Origin: Bacillota bacterium
Lineage (GTDB): Bacteria; Bacillota; Clostridia; Acetivibrionales; DSM-2933
DNA length: 59,569 nt
Assembly: GCA_023430975.1 (NCBI GenBank)
Contig: JAEYYB010000139.1
Coordinates: forward strand, 1-59,569
Direction of reading: 5' to 3'
The first letter of the stretch is position 1. Every line of letters starts with the position of its first letter. Positions 20,249-28,300 of this stretch are shown here, in pieces. Below the pieces are notes generated by a model. It was not told where the DNA came from and ran no database searches. It was given only the letters and a program-made list of their open reading frames with translations. The position numbers and the translations under genes are program-made.

Positions 20249-20379
20249 ATTTTACATACATAGCTATGGAATTGGGTAGGTAGAAATTACCTTTGTTGGT
20301 TAAGAGTGGTTTTAGTCAATATTTTCAAGTAATGTGTCCTGAACGGTACTTCAGTTTACACTCTCCTGGGAAATATTAA

Positions 20380-20463
20380 ATTTTAGAGTTACTTGGTGAT
20401 CCAGAAGAGAAATTTGAAGAGTGGCTGGATAATTATATGAATGAGAATTTTAGAGATGATTGA
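20380..20463 (+). pseudogene. Remnant of an unrecognised gene
   Basis: A frame with no start and an upstream stop ends at TGA 20461-20463 and reads ELLGDPEEKFEEWLDNYM near its end. The acidic, amphipathic composition looks like a genuine protein C-terminus. Being downstream of a toxin/immunity pair, it may be a leftover orphan immunity gene. This is speculative. Confidence 0.3.
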
Positions 20464-20491
20464 TTATCAATTTCAAAGATATGATTTAATT

Positions 20492-20520
20492 AGCTGGAGA
20501 AATCCAGCTTTCCTTTTCTT
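20492..20520 (+). terminator. Rho-independent terminator
   Basis: AGCTGGA (20492-20498) pairs with TCCAGCT (20503-20509) around a GAAA loop and is followed by a T-rich run (TTCCTTTTCTTT). It would terminate the remnant gene that stops at 20463. Confidence 0.65.
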
Positions 20521-20598
20521 TCTGGAAACCAGCAGAGAATATCAGGGGTCCAACATTTTCAGGATAAATTAATTATCTTTTAAGAGGGAGATAACATT

Positions 20599-20642
20599 AT
20601 GAATGATTACAAAGATTTAAAAATGTACAAAAGATTTATTAG
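20599..20642 (+). pseudogene. 5' start of a gene cut by the IS21 element
   Basis: A GAGGGAG site is followed by ATG at 20599 and a frame beginning MNDYKDLKMYKRFI. It reads into the left end of the IS21-type element at 20643 and is lost there. I see no continuation beyond the right end at 27467. The gene is unidentified. Confidence 0.4.
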
Positions 20643-20655
20643 TGTAGATTGTCAA

Positions 20656-20800
20656 GTAAAATTGACCCCTTTTTTAAAGTTTTTACACTTAAAATTGACC
20701 CTTTAGTTCTTACAGCATATAATTCAGCATGTTTGAAAAACAACCACAAAGAAACCCTAGGATTTACACTTAAAATTGACCCCTTTAAAATGCTTGAAAC
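20656..20800. repeat. Left-end multiple repeats of the IS21 element
   Basis: Three copies of the TAAAATTGACCC motif are visible, near 20657, 20689 and 20773. The right end has two inverted copies near 27418-27455. Repeated internal sites of this kind are the known binding sites of IS21 transposase. Confidence 0.75.
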
Positions 20801-20826
20801 ACGCTCCACAAAAGGCGTGTCGCGGC

Positions 20827-20908
20827 ACAATTCAAAAAAGCGTTTTTTCACGAATAATAGTGCTCCAAAATTCATTTAGGCGTGAAAAAACTTTCTTTTT
20901 TGAATTGT
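20827..20908. repeat. Imperfect long inverted repeat at the left end of the IS21 element
   Basis: ACAATTCAAAAAAG plus GTTTTTTCACG (20827-20852) pairs with CGTGAAAAAAC plus CTTTTTTGAATTGT (20881-20908) with a few unpaired bases. It sits just downstream of the last minus-strand ORF and has T runs on both strands, so it probably acts as a bidirectional terminator shielding the element. Confidence 0.6.
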
Positions 20909-20956
20909 CTATATAATATATAAGATTTCTGCCTCCTATATAATGTATACTTCGCC

Positions 20957-21130
20957 TCAATTTTCTTGAATAATCTTTCTTATGTGTTCCCAAATGTCTT
21001 GATCTGTATATGATTCATTAGATTCGAGCTCCTTTCCGAACTTTTCAAGAATAAGCTTTTCTGCTTTTTGGGAGATCTGAATAAATGATTTTTCTCTTAG
21101 ATACTCTATGTATTTTTTTGTAACTATCAT
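20957..21130 (-). CDS. Small unrecognised passenger protein of the IS21 element
   Basis: A 57-residue lysine/glutamate-rich protein. I prefer ATG 21130 because AAGGAAG lies about 10 bases upstream; the frame can be extended to a GTG at 21151. It has helical character (YIEYLREKSFIQISQKAEKLI) and no known motif. It is the last gene of the IS21 operon, behind the 141-residue ORF, and lies inside the element ends. Its role in transposition, if any, is unknown. Confidence 0.55.
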   Translation of the reverse strand: MIVTKKYIEYLREKSFIQISQKAEKLILEKFGKELESNESYTDQDIWEHIRKIIQEN

Positions 21131-21185
21131 TTTGATTAGGCTTCCTTTCACAATACAAATTTAAATATCTGGAACTGTATTAAAT

Positions 21186-21611
21186 CTACAAAAAATCAAT
21201 CTCATAACCAGCATTTCTCGCAGTATCGAGCCTTAAAGTTAATTTCATGCTGCTATTTTCTAAAGTTACATATTTACTGATTTCAAAGAATTTATCCTTA
21301 ATGAGTCTGGATATAACTTCAGCAGAATTAACATCAATAATTTGTTTGTTTTTTGAAGTTTCAGCACTGCAAAGCTCTTCTATAGATAGAAAAGGATTTT
21401 CTGAAACATTGCCAGATTTTAAAATGTATCTGTCCCTACTTTGATCAAATATATACTCCGAATCTAGCCTCAGTCTTTTAACAATTGTATCATACTTCAC
21501 CCCATATGTGTCTGACACATGCTTTACAGCTGCTTTCTTTCCCTGGGTATTAAAAATATTAACAAATGCTTTAAAATCAATGTTCTTAAGAATTTTTCCT
21601 CTTGCACCCAT
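21186..21611 (-). CDS. Unrecognised IS21-associated protein with a possible HTH
   Basis: A 141-residue protein encoded 4 bases after the istB stop, with an AGAGGTG site, so it is translated with istB. The N-terminal half resembles a helix-turn-helix (KKAAVKHVSDTYGVKYDTIVKRLRL), suggesting DNA binding. The C-terminal half is unrecognised. Standard IS21 elements have only istA and istB, so this is an accessory or regulatory gene of this IS subgroup. Confidence 0.65.
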   Translation of the reverse strand: MGARGKILKNIDFKAFVNIFNTQGKKAAVKHVSDTYGVKYDTIVKRLRLDSEYIFDQSRDRYILKSGNVSENPFLSIEELCSAETSKNKQIIDVNSAEVISRLIKDKFFEISKYVTLENSSMKLTLRLDTARNAGYEIDFL

Positions 21612-21615
21612 CGTT

Positions 21616-22032
21616 TCACCTCTTTCCTTTTATCCTATAGCTATCATCATCTCCTTCTTCTGCACCCATTCGTACAATATGACAATGATGTACAAGTCTG
21701 TCCAGAATAGCTGTTGCAGCTAGTTGGCTTGTAAAAACTTCATTCCATTCTCTAAGTTCCAAATTGGAAGTTATGATAATAGATTTCTTCTCATACCGAC
21801 TCCGAACTAATTGGAAAAATATACTTTCTTTTTCCCTGTCCATTTTAAGGTATCCAAGTTCGTCAATGATAATCAGATCAATCTTGGCAAGCTTGGTGAG
21901 TGATTCTTTTAAATTTCCTTCTGATGCTGATTTTGAGAGATTATTTATAAGTTCTAAAGCATTTTCAAAAAGAACTGTTTTTCCTTCTTCACAAGCTTTT
22001 ATTCCAATGCCTGTTGCTACATGAGATTTACC
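21616..22032 (-). pseudogene. istB: istB, C-terminal part (split by the RIT element)
   Basis: Encodes the C-terminal part of the IS21 helper ATPase. It begins within the Walker A motif (GKSHVATGIGIKACEEG) and includes the Walker B-type DLIIIDELGYL and the sensor-like IIITSN, ending GKR. Joined to the N-terminal part at 25537-25890 across the shared GGT codon, it would read GKTGVGKSH in frame. The protein is therefore inactivated only by the RIT insertion and looks otherwise intact. Confidence 0.88.
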
Positions 22033-22061
22033 AGTATTATGTGAATCTTTACATAAGTGTG

Positions 22062-22102
22062 GGTTATGACAAGTATTTTGTTATGTAAAGATTTTGCTAA
22101 AA
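22062..22102 (+). repeat. RIT left 41-bp inverted repeat
   Basis: Begins GGTTATGACAAG and ends GCTAAAA; it is the exact complement of 25496-25536. Inside and around it are three copies of AATCTTTACATAA: plus orientation at 22044-22056 and 22134-22146, inverted at 22081-22093. These are likely recombinase core or accessory binding sites. Confidence 0.85.
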
Positions 22103-22203
22103 AACACCTATCACATCTGTATATCTTTATAAGAATCTTTACATAACTTTTTATAAAATTTGATATAAACTCCTCTTATCATATAAAAAAGGAGTGTTGT
22201 CAA

Positions 22204-23439
22204 ATGACAGAACAAAAAACAATTCACGAACTAATTGAAAATGTAGCCAAAGAAATGCGTAAAATTGGATATTCAGAAGCAACCATGAAATCTTATGAAA
22301 AGGTTTGGGAATCCTTCCGAGCCTATGCTGAAAAGAGAGCAATCAAATTCTATTCAACTGAAACCAGTCTTGAGTTTTTAGAGAAAAAAACTAAATATGT
22401 TTCAAAGTATCCAGTAAAATATACCATGGAACAAAAGGTAAGAGCAATCAATAGGATTGACGAATACTATAAATATCACTTGATTTCAACCAAAAGGCCC
22501 ACTAAAAGAAAATATACTTACCCTGAGCAATTCCAAGAATCAGTTAATTCCTACATCCTTTGTTTAAAAGCAGGCGACTTATCTGACAGCCGTATTAAAG
22601 CTATCAGTCTATACTTGGAGCGATTCACCAATTATTTGAACGATTTAGGGATGCAAAAAATTACAGAATTAGAAGTTGCTCATATTCATAGTTTTATTCA
22701 ATTTTCCATTCAATATACTGCTTCTACTGTCAGAAATACTTTTACATGCTTAAGGGGATTTTTATCCTTTATTCATGAAAAAGGGTACTTAAACAGTAAT
22801 CTCTCTTTTGTAGTTCCATCAATTCGCCATGGGAGAGAATGTACTATACCTTCTGCATATTCAAAAGATGAAGTTGAAAAAATTCTGAATTGTATAGACA
22901 GATGCAATATCAAGGGAAAGCGTGACTATGCCATGCTACTTATTGCTGCAAGGATTGGATTACGTGCATCCGATATTTGCAGTTTGACTTTTAAAAGTTT
23001 AAATTGGGAACAGAATTTAATAGAAATAGTTCAGGAAAAGACAGAAAAAACAATACAATTACCTTTACTGAATGAGGTTGGAGATGCAATTATCGATTAT
23101 CTTCACTTCCGTCCTAAAACAAACCTCAAATATGTCTTTCTAAGGGTAGCAAATCCACCGGAAAGATTGCACAATCACTCTCTTTATGAGATTGTATCCA
23201 AATATATGGGTAGAGCCGGAATTCACATACCACAAGGAAAGAAACATGGTCCCCATGCATTAAGACATTCCCTCAGCAGTGTAATGTTGGAAAACAGGAT
23301 TCCCCTGCCAGTAATATCTGAAATATTATCACATACCAGCTCTGATACTACCAAAGTTTATTTAAAAATTGATATATCCCAACTCAGGGAATGTGCACTA
23401 GCTGTTCCCAGTATCTCAAATATGAGTGTGGAGGTGTAG
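22204..23439 (+). CDS. ritA: Tyrosine recombinase RitA
   Basis: First recombinase of the trio, 411 residues. It has an N-terminal SAM-like core-binding region (about 130-220) and a C-terminal catalytic domain with the first Arg in ARIGLRASDIC, H-x-x-R in HALRHS, the third His in LSHTSS and the Tyr nucleophile in KVYLKID. An AAGGAGT site precedes the ATG. The stop TAG lies 5 bases before the start of the second recombinase. It should cut and join at the element ends together with the two others. Confidence 0.9.
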   Translation: MTEQKTIHELIENVAKEMRKIGYSEATMKSYEKVWESFRAYAEKRAIKFYSTETSLEFLEKKTKYVSKYPVKYTMEQKVRAINRIDEYYKYHLISTKRPTKRKYTYPEQFQESVNSYILCLKAGDLSDSRIKAISLYLERFTNYLNDLGMQKITELEVAHIHSFIQFSIQYTASTVRNTFTCLRGFLSFIHEKGYLNSNLSFVVPSIRHGRECTIPSAYSKDEVEKILNCIDRCNIKGKRDYAMLLIAARIGLRASDICSLTFKSLNWEQNLIEIVQEKTEKTIQLPLLNEVGDAIIDYLHFRPKTNLKYVFLRVANPPERLHNHSLYEIVSKYMGRAGIHIPQGKKHGPHALRHSLSSVMLENRIPLPVISEILSHTSSDTTKVYLKIDISQLRECALAVPSISNMSVEV

Positions 23440-23444
23440 GTGTT

Positions 23445-24437
23445 ATGATCAACATTAGTAATAACAATGAATGTACAACTTATTACAGAAATCTTGTAGC
23501 ACAATTCATTTCTTATAAACAAGCTCAGGGATACAAATATAAATCAAATGAAGAAAGTTTAAATAGGTTTATCAAATTTTTAGTGGACTTTAGACTGACA
23601 GAATTCCGTCTCTCAAAAGAATTGGTGGAAGAGTATTCAAGTAAGCACCCGGATGAGACACCTAAGAATCACGCAAACAGGGTAAGTGATTTAAAACAAT
23701 TCACCATATATTTGAATGATCTAGGATATGAAGCATATATTCCAACAGTGAGTAAATTCTCCAAGCACCTATCTTCCTTCGTCCCGTACATATTTACACA
23801 TGATGAGATTCATAAAATTTTTAAGGCAGTTGATAGGTTAAAACCCAATTCACGTTATAATAGTGCGATTGTTTATCCAGTATTGATAAGAATGCTGTAT
23901 GGGTGTGGTTTAAGAATCTCAGAAGCACTTGATTTAAAAGTTGGAGAAGTAGATTTGGTCAATGGTATTCTGACAATAAAAAAGTCAAAATTTGATAAAG
24001 ATAGGCTTATACCAATGTCAGATTCTCTGCACACCGTATGCCAGAGATTATATAATCAGATACACAAGAACTCAACCGAAAATGATTACTTTTTCAAAAA
24101 CAAAAATGGGAGCCGCCGAAGTAAAAATACAGTAGCACAACGGTTTCGTGAAATTCTTTGGCAAAGTGGAATCCCCTATAATGGGAAAGGTAACGGACCG
24201 AGACTTCATGATATGCGGCATGCGTTTTGTTGTCATTCATTAAAAGAACTCTCTGATAAAGGCATTGACCTGTATTGTGCATTACCTATATTATCCACAT
24301 ATTTAGGTCATAGTTCTATAAAAGCAACTGAAAAGTATATCAGACTTACAGAAGAGGTATATCCCGACATAATTAATCAAATGAATACCACTACCTCGTG
24401 CATTTATCCGGAGGTGTATAAAGTTGAAGCCTACTGA
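23445..24437 (+). CDS. ritB: Tyrosine recombinase RitB
   Basis: Second recombinase, 330 residues from ATG 23445; GGAGG lies 10 bases upstream within the end of ritA. The frame is open upstream to 23391 but without a ribosome site. Catalytic motifs are GCGLRISEAL (Arg), HDMRHAF (H-x-x-R), LGHSS (His) and KYIRL (Tyr). Its last 14 bases overlap the start of the third recombinase. The overlap suggests coupled translation and a fixed subunit ratio. Confidence 0.9.
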   Translation: MINISNNNECTTYYRNLVAQFISYKQAQGYKYKSNEESLNRFIKFLVDFRLTEFRLSKELVEEYSSKHPDETPKNHANRVSDLKQFTIYLNDLGYEAYIPTVSKFSKHLSSFVPYIFTHDEIHKIFKAVDRLKPNSRYNSAIVYPVLIRMLYGCGLRISEALDLKVGEVDLVNGILTIKKSKFDKDRLIPMSDSLHTVCQRLYNQIHKNSTENDYFFKNKNGSRRSKNTVAQRFREILWQSGIPYNGKGNGPRLHDMRHAFCCHSLKELSDKGIDLYCALPILSTYLGHSSIKATEKYIRLTEEVYPDIINQMNTTTSCIYPEVYKVEAY

Positions 24438-25440
24438 TTTCGCATATTACCTTACAATTTTTTTATCCAAATACCTCCCAGGCATAGAAGGATGTAGCGT
24501 GAATACTGTTTCGGCTTATAGGGATGCTTTCAAGTTGCTGTTGATATTTGCAAAGGAAAAAGAAGGCATAAGAGAAGAAAAGCTTATTCTGGCTTTGATT
24601 GATAAAGCTTTTGTCATTCGTTTTTTACAATGGATTGAGAGTGAACGCGGTTGTGCCATAATTACAAGAAATCAAAGACTGGCTGCAATTCATGCGTTCT
24701 ATTCATACCTTCAAAGACAATTACCGGAACGAATTCATCAGTTTCAAGATATTTTATCAATACCCTTTAAAAAACATCCGCAGAAAACAGTTAACTTCCT
24801 TTCAATTGATGGGATAAAAGCACTACTTGCAGCACCTAGCATTAATACAGAGAGCGGTCGTAAACATCTTGTCCTTCTAAGTTTAATGTATGCTACCGGT
24901 GGTCGTGTACAGGAAATTGCTGATTTAATTGTATCGGATATTATGTACAATGGAAATTCTCTAGTGAAACTTACTGGAAAAGGGAACAAAAGTAGATTTG
25001 TACCTTTGGAGCCTCCTGTTGTTAAATTACTCTGCCAATATCTCAATGACTTTTCATTGATGGATCCTTCAAAAAGAATGGAGTCGCTATTTAAAAATCA
25101 TTCACATAATAAGCTAACTAGGCAGGGTATAACCCATATTGTTAAAAAATATGCAGATAGAGTACGAAAAAAGCAACCTGAATTGATACCGGAAACTCTT
25201 TCGCCGCACTGCTTAAGGCACTCCCGTGCAGTTCATTGGTTGCAGGCTGGAGTGGATTTGATTTATATTAGAGATTTATTGGGACACACCAGTGTTCAAA
25301 CCAGCGAAATTTATGCACGTATTGATGGTGAAATGAAAAGAAAAGCACTAGAAAAAGTTTCTTCACAGACCTTCCCCAATGAAATCCCTTCATGGCAAAA
25401 AGATAAATCGTTGATGGAGTGGTTGAAAGAATTGGATTAA
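24424..25440 (+). CDS. ritC: Tyrosine recombinase RitC
   Basis: Third recombinase, 338 residues, starting with TTG at 24424 and served by GGAGG eight bases upstream. Motifs: ATGGRVQEIADL (Arg; Thr-Gly-Gly before the Arg), HCLRHSRA (H-x-x-R), LGHTSVQTS (His) and EIYARID (Tyr). All catalytic residues are present, so all three proteins look active. The right inverted repeat begins 56 bases after the stop. Confidence 0.9.
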   Translation: MKPTDFAYYLTIFLSKYLPGIEGCSVNTVSAYRDAFKLLLIFAKEKEGIREEKLILALIDKAFVIRFLQWIESERGCAIITRNQRLAAIHAFYSYLQRQLPERIHQFQDILSIPFKKHPQKTVNFLSIDGIKALLAAPSINTESGRKHLVLLSLMYATGGRVQEIADLIVSDIMYNGNSLVKLTGKGNKSRFVPLEPPVVKLLCQYLNDFSLMDPSKRMESLFKNHSHNKLTRQGITHIVKKYADRVRKKQPELIPETLSPHCLRHSRAVHWLQAGVDLIYIRDLLGHTSVQTSEIYARIDGEMKRKALEKVSSQTFPNEIPSWQKDKSLMEWLKELD

Positions 25441-25495
25441 CCTCGTTAAAATATATGTAAAGTTTTTTGCTGAAGGTGCTTTATATTATCAGTAC

Positions 25496-25536
25496 TTTTA
25501 GCAAAATCTTTACATAACAAAATACTTGTCATAACC
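25496..25536 (-). repeat. RIT right 41-bp inverted repeat
   Basis: Exact complement of 22062-22102. It contains one AATCTTTACATAA core (25505-25517); a degenerate inverted copy lies near 25453-25464. It ends directly at the istB codons. Confidence 0.85.
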
Positions 25537-25890
25537 TACTCCAGTTTTACCTATAAAAATAATGTTCTCTTTATTATCCATGAATTCAAGTGCTGATAAT
25601 TCTTTGATTTTTTGCATGTTTTTATAGTTATGGAAGCCATAATCATATTCTTCCAAGGTAGTAAATTTTTCGAATTTAGCTGATTTGATATTTCTTCGTG
25701 CACGTCTTTGCTTTTTACCGTTTTCTTCTGCATTAAGGAGAGTAACAAGAAATTCTTTGTACCCAAGGTTATTTTCAATTGCCCTTTCAATTAAATCATT
25801 GTATTGACACCTCATATCCACCATTTTGAATGCCTTAAGCATCGATTTGATGTATATATCATCTGTGTTAATTCCGGTATTTACATTCAA
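25537..25890 (-). pseudogene. istB: istB, N-terminal part (split by the RIT element)
   Basis: Encodes the first roughly 118 residues of IstB, up to the Walker A fragment NIIFIGKTGVG. The frame then runs into the RIT repeat and stops after YDKYFVM at 25510. The start appears to be TTG 25890, which overlaps the istA stop (TTGA), as expected for coupled istA-istB translation. The missing part lies at 21616-22032. Confidence 0.88.
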
Positions 25891-27359
25891 TTTTGACCCC
25901 CTCCTTCATAATACGACAGATCCCTCGCTAGAGAATGGCTGCTGGTAGTATTGGATGGAGCCATGTTGTCCTCAATAATAATTTCAAAATATTTGTTCTT
26001 TAAAACATCTTTGATTTCATTGATATCAAAAAAACTATTTTTAATACAGTAATTAAGAATCTTATCTAAACTTTCTATAGTATACAATTCTGTCAGCTTT
26101 AATATTTGTCTTGCATGATAGCTCGGCTGCTGCAGTGATTTTGAAGCTAATTCAAGATAAATATCTCCATTCTTGAAAGTTTTCATAAATTGTCTCTTAA
26201 TCTCAGGTATTGATTTTGGAACTTTACTTGATATTGGAGCATAATGTTCATCGACTTTAAAAATTCCATTCTTCCCACTGTTAATTACAGTAGTTTCAAT
26301 AAGATTCATTTTCATATCATACATTTCAACTTTATATCCGTAAACAACTCGGTATTGTACTTCTTTATCAACATATTTTACAGGAACACTATATTTATTA
26401 GTGTCTATACTTACCAAGGAGTCCAGGCTTACATCTCTTTTAATTAAAGATTCAATTATGAATCTCTTTGATGGCAGTGGCAAAAGGCATTGTTGCTCTT
26501 CTTTAAAGAATTCTTCTGGTATCCTCCTGGTTGTCCCATGCATTTGCTTGCACCAGTTACGTATAAATTCTTTTCCCATCATATTGAGTTCAGCCATTGA
26601 TTTAAAACAATTACCCTTAACAAATTGCTCTTCAATATACTGGTATGGTTTTTCAATTTTACCCTTAGTCTGTGCTCTATAAGGTACACAGGGGTTTAAC
26701 TCTACTCCTAAGTGTGCTGCAAGCCTTAAAGCATCAAGGTTAAACCTCGGTTCGCTTTTACCATCGTTTTCAATAACAAGTGCTTTGGGATTATCTATGA
26801 CAAGTTCCTTTGTCACTCCTCCCAAATCCCCAAATAGTTCTTGAATAGCCTCATATATGGCTTTTGCATCACATGTTAGTGAAAATACTATTGCTTTCAT
26901 CCTGCTGGCACATAAAATCATGGTAAAACAGTAAACTTCCTTTATTTCATTATCAATAACCATTTTGTATGGGGACCAATCAAACTGAGCTTGATCTCCT
27001 GGTGGCGTTTCTATTCTAACAGTTGCTTTCCTTGAAATATCTCTTTTTTGATCTTTTAAGGTTTTTAAATATCTGTAAATTGGACCTGAACTTCCCGTGT
27101 AGCCCATTCTTTTAAGTTCATTAAATATTCTGGTTCCAATAAAGTCATATTCAGGACTTAAAAACCAGGTTCTTATTTGCTCTTTATAAGGATCAATTAC
27201 TGAAAAATATACATTTCTCTTATATTTTGGCTCACTTTCCTGTTGAAGCAGGTTTTTTACAGTATTTTTCGACATTTTTAATTGTTTGGCTATTTGTTTT
27301 ATTTTAACCCCTCTTTTGAATAGTCTTTTTGCAGCTATCCAATCTTGCACATCTTTCAC
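25887..27359 (-). CDS. istA: IS21-family transposase IstA
   Basis: DDE transposase of about 490 residues. It has an N-terminal helix-turn-helix (GVKIKQIAKQLKMSKNTVKNLL), then an RNase H-fold core with PPGDQAQFDWSPYK (first Asp), LVIDNPKALV (second Asp) and a KGKIEKPYQYIEEQF segment (Glu). The C-terminal region has beta strands typical of IstA. I prefer GTG 27359, 10 bases after GGAGG; the frame extends to ATG 27389 and TTG 27416. It makes the element mobile together with IstB, which is broken here. Confidence 0.9.
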   Translation of the reverse strand: MKDVQDWIAAKRLFKRGVKIKQIAKQLKMSKNTVKNLLQQESEPKYKRNVYFSVIDPYKEQIRTWFLSPEYDFIGTRIFNELKRMGYTGSSGPIYRYLKTLKDQKRDISRKATVRIETPPGDQAQFDWSPYKMVIDNEIKEVYCFTMILCASRMKAIVFSLTCDAKAIYEAIQELFGDLGGVTKELVIDNPKALVIENDGKSEPRFNLDALRLAAHLGVELNPCVPYRAQTKGKIEKPYQYIEEQFVKGNCFKSMAELNMMGKEFIRNWCKQMHGTTRRIPEEFFKEEQQCLLPLPSKRFIIESLIKRDVSLDSLVSIDTNKYSVPVKYVDKEVQYRVVYGYKVEMYDMKMNLIETTVINSGKNGIFKVDEHYAPISSKVPKSIPEIKRQFMKTFKNGDIYLELASKSLQQPSYHARQILKLTELYTIESLDKILNYCIKNSFFDINEIKDVLKNKYFEIIIEDNMAPSNTTSSHSLARDLSYYEGGGQN

Positions 27360-27504
27360 CTCTTTTATCCCTCCACATGTATTGATCATATGGTTAGGAT
27401 ACATTTGTATTCTCAAGGGGTCAATTTTACTTGTAAATTGGGGGTCAGTTTTAATTATAAATCAACAGGATTCCCCCCAAAAAAGATAAAATGTTTTAAC
27501 CCAA

Positions 27505-27778
27505 TTACCTTTTTATAAGATTGGATAACTTGTACCAAAATGATTCCTTTAACTTCTTGTTTTCCGCATCAAACAGCGTTACAGTCTTCTCTAAATCGTT
27601 TTTTTGCTGGCTCAATTTATCATTTTCAGCTTTCAATTGTTTGATTTGTAAAACAAGCTGTTGCGATTCAGCATTTTTATTCATCTGCTTTTCAAGTAGT
27701 GAAATTCGATTTTTTAGTTCTTCAATTTCCTTTATTTTTACAAAGAGATTCTGGTGATAGTTATTTGTTGTTAAATTA
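27505..27778 (-). pseudogene. Coiled-coil C-terminal fragment, interrupted by an IS982 derivative
   Basis: A minus-strand frame ending at 27505 reads EIEELKNRISLLEKQ, then LKAENDKLSQQKNDLEKTV and SFWYKLSNLIKR. The heptads give a strong coiled coil. It is cut at its N-terminal side by the mobile element at 27779. The frame stays open beyond the element (to about 28410) but lacks a start, so the gene is broken. The function is unknown; similar short basic tails follow coiled coils in some glycosyltransferases. Confidence 0.4.
27772..27778. repeat. Target site duplication, left copy
   Basis: TAAATTA directly before the left end of the IS982 derivative; the same seven bases follow its right end at 28301-28307. 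Confidence 0.75.
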
Positions 27779-28300
27779 ACGTGAGTTCGATAAAATAACT
27801 GCCATAATTAACCATACTCATAGATTATAATTAAGTAAGGCTTTAGTTTCTTGAATTCTGAAGCCTTTTTATTATGAAAACCAGCCTTAGAGTATGGCAA
27901 CAAGAATGCTTTTACTAAACTTTAAGCTTGGTTTGCTCGGCAAAAAGATTTATTGTCTCAATAAGAGCTCGCTTTCTGAGTAGAAGCTTTTCTTCTATAT
28001 CAATTAGCTTATTTTTCATGTTCTTTTTTATCTTGGTTATTAGCTTTATCCCTCGATCATACAACTTTTTAAACAAAGGCTGTGATAAATAGCCCTTATC
28101 CAAATGATGCTTTAAATAGTTGTCGAGCCTAATGCAAAAATCATCAGTATCGCAGAAAATTTTAATAAGTAAATCTTCCATGAAGCTCCATCTCCCTCTG
28201 TTAAATTTGTTTTGTCAACATTGATTATACAGATTCGGACAGGAGCTTCATTTTTCATTTCTGTTTCATTCTTATTACAATCATATTGTCGAACTCACGT
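27779..28300. mobile_element. 522-bp non-autonomous IS982-family derivative
   Basis: Terminal inverted repeats ACGTGAGTTCGA at both ends and a 7-bp TAAATTA duplication define the element. The inner ORF joins the N-terminus and a C-terminal region of an IS982 transposase and lacks the catalytic core. A terminator-like hairpin (AAGGCTT/AAGCCTT followed by T's, about 27837-27872) lies near the left end. The same left-end sequence recurs at 59448-59569. Confidence 0.8.
27915..28181 (-). pseudogene. Internally deleted IS982-family transposase
   Basis: An 88-residue frame starts MEDLLIKIFCDTDDFC, the standard start of IS982 transposases, then passes straight to DKGYLSQPLF and KLITKIKKNMKNKL followed by LLLRKRALIETIN from the C-terminal third. 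About 170-200 central codons with the DDE residues are missing but the frame is kept, and the very end is also lost. It cannot be an active transposase. It may be mobilised by an intact IS982 elsewhere. Confidence 0.8.

Larger units (their letters stand above)
22033..25536. mobile_element. Recombinase-in-trio (RIT) element inside istB
   Basis: Three overlapping tyrosine recombinase genes on the plus strand are bordered by perfect 41-bp inverted repeats (22062-22102 and 25496-25536). This is the layout of RIT elements (ritA-ritB-ritC). The left boundary is set by the resumption of istB at 22032, the right one at 25537; a 3-bp ACC is common to both junctions. The left end extends 29 bp beyond its inverted repeat while the right repeat is terminal, so the ends are asymmetric. 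Removing 3,504 bp restores istB exactly. Confidence 0.85.
20643..27467. mobile_element. IS21-family insertion sequence, itself interrupted by a RIT element
   Basis: The ends are inverted copies that begin TGT[A/T]GATT and reach TGACCCC after 27 bases (left 20643-20669, right complement up to 27467). Both ends carry additional subterminal copies of the TAAAATTGACCC motif, the multiple transposase-binding repeats typical of IS21. Genes run on the minus strand: istA, istB (split), then two small ORFs. Without the 3.5-kb RIT insertion the element would be about 3.3 kb. No target duplication is evident (flanks TTATTAG and GGATTCC), which suggests a later rearrangement at one end. Confidence 0.85.

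Noticed and set aside
22033..25536. The three recombinases as an integron or Tn554 element
   Set aside because: There is no attC array or integron integrase insertion region. Tn554 has two tyrosine recombinases plus a small tnpC, whereas here three full-length recombinases with 41-bp inverted repeats fit RIT.
27521..27757. 78-codon plus-strand frame rich in Ser and Phe
   Set aside because: It is the antisense of the Lys/Glu/Leu-rich coiled-coil frame, which explains the Phe/Ser bias.
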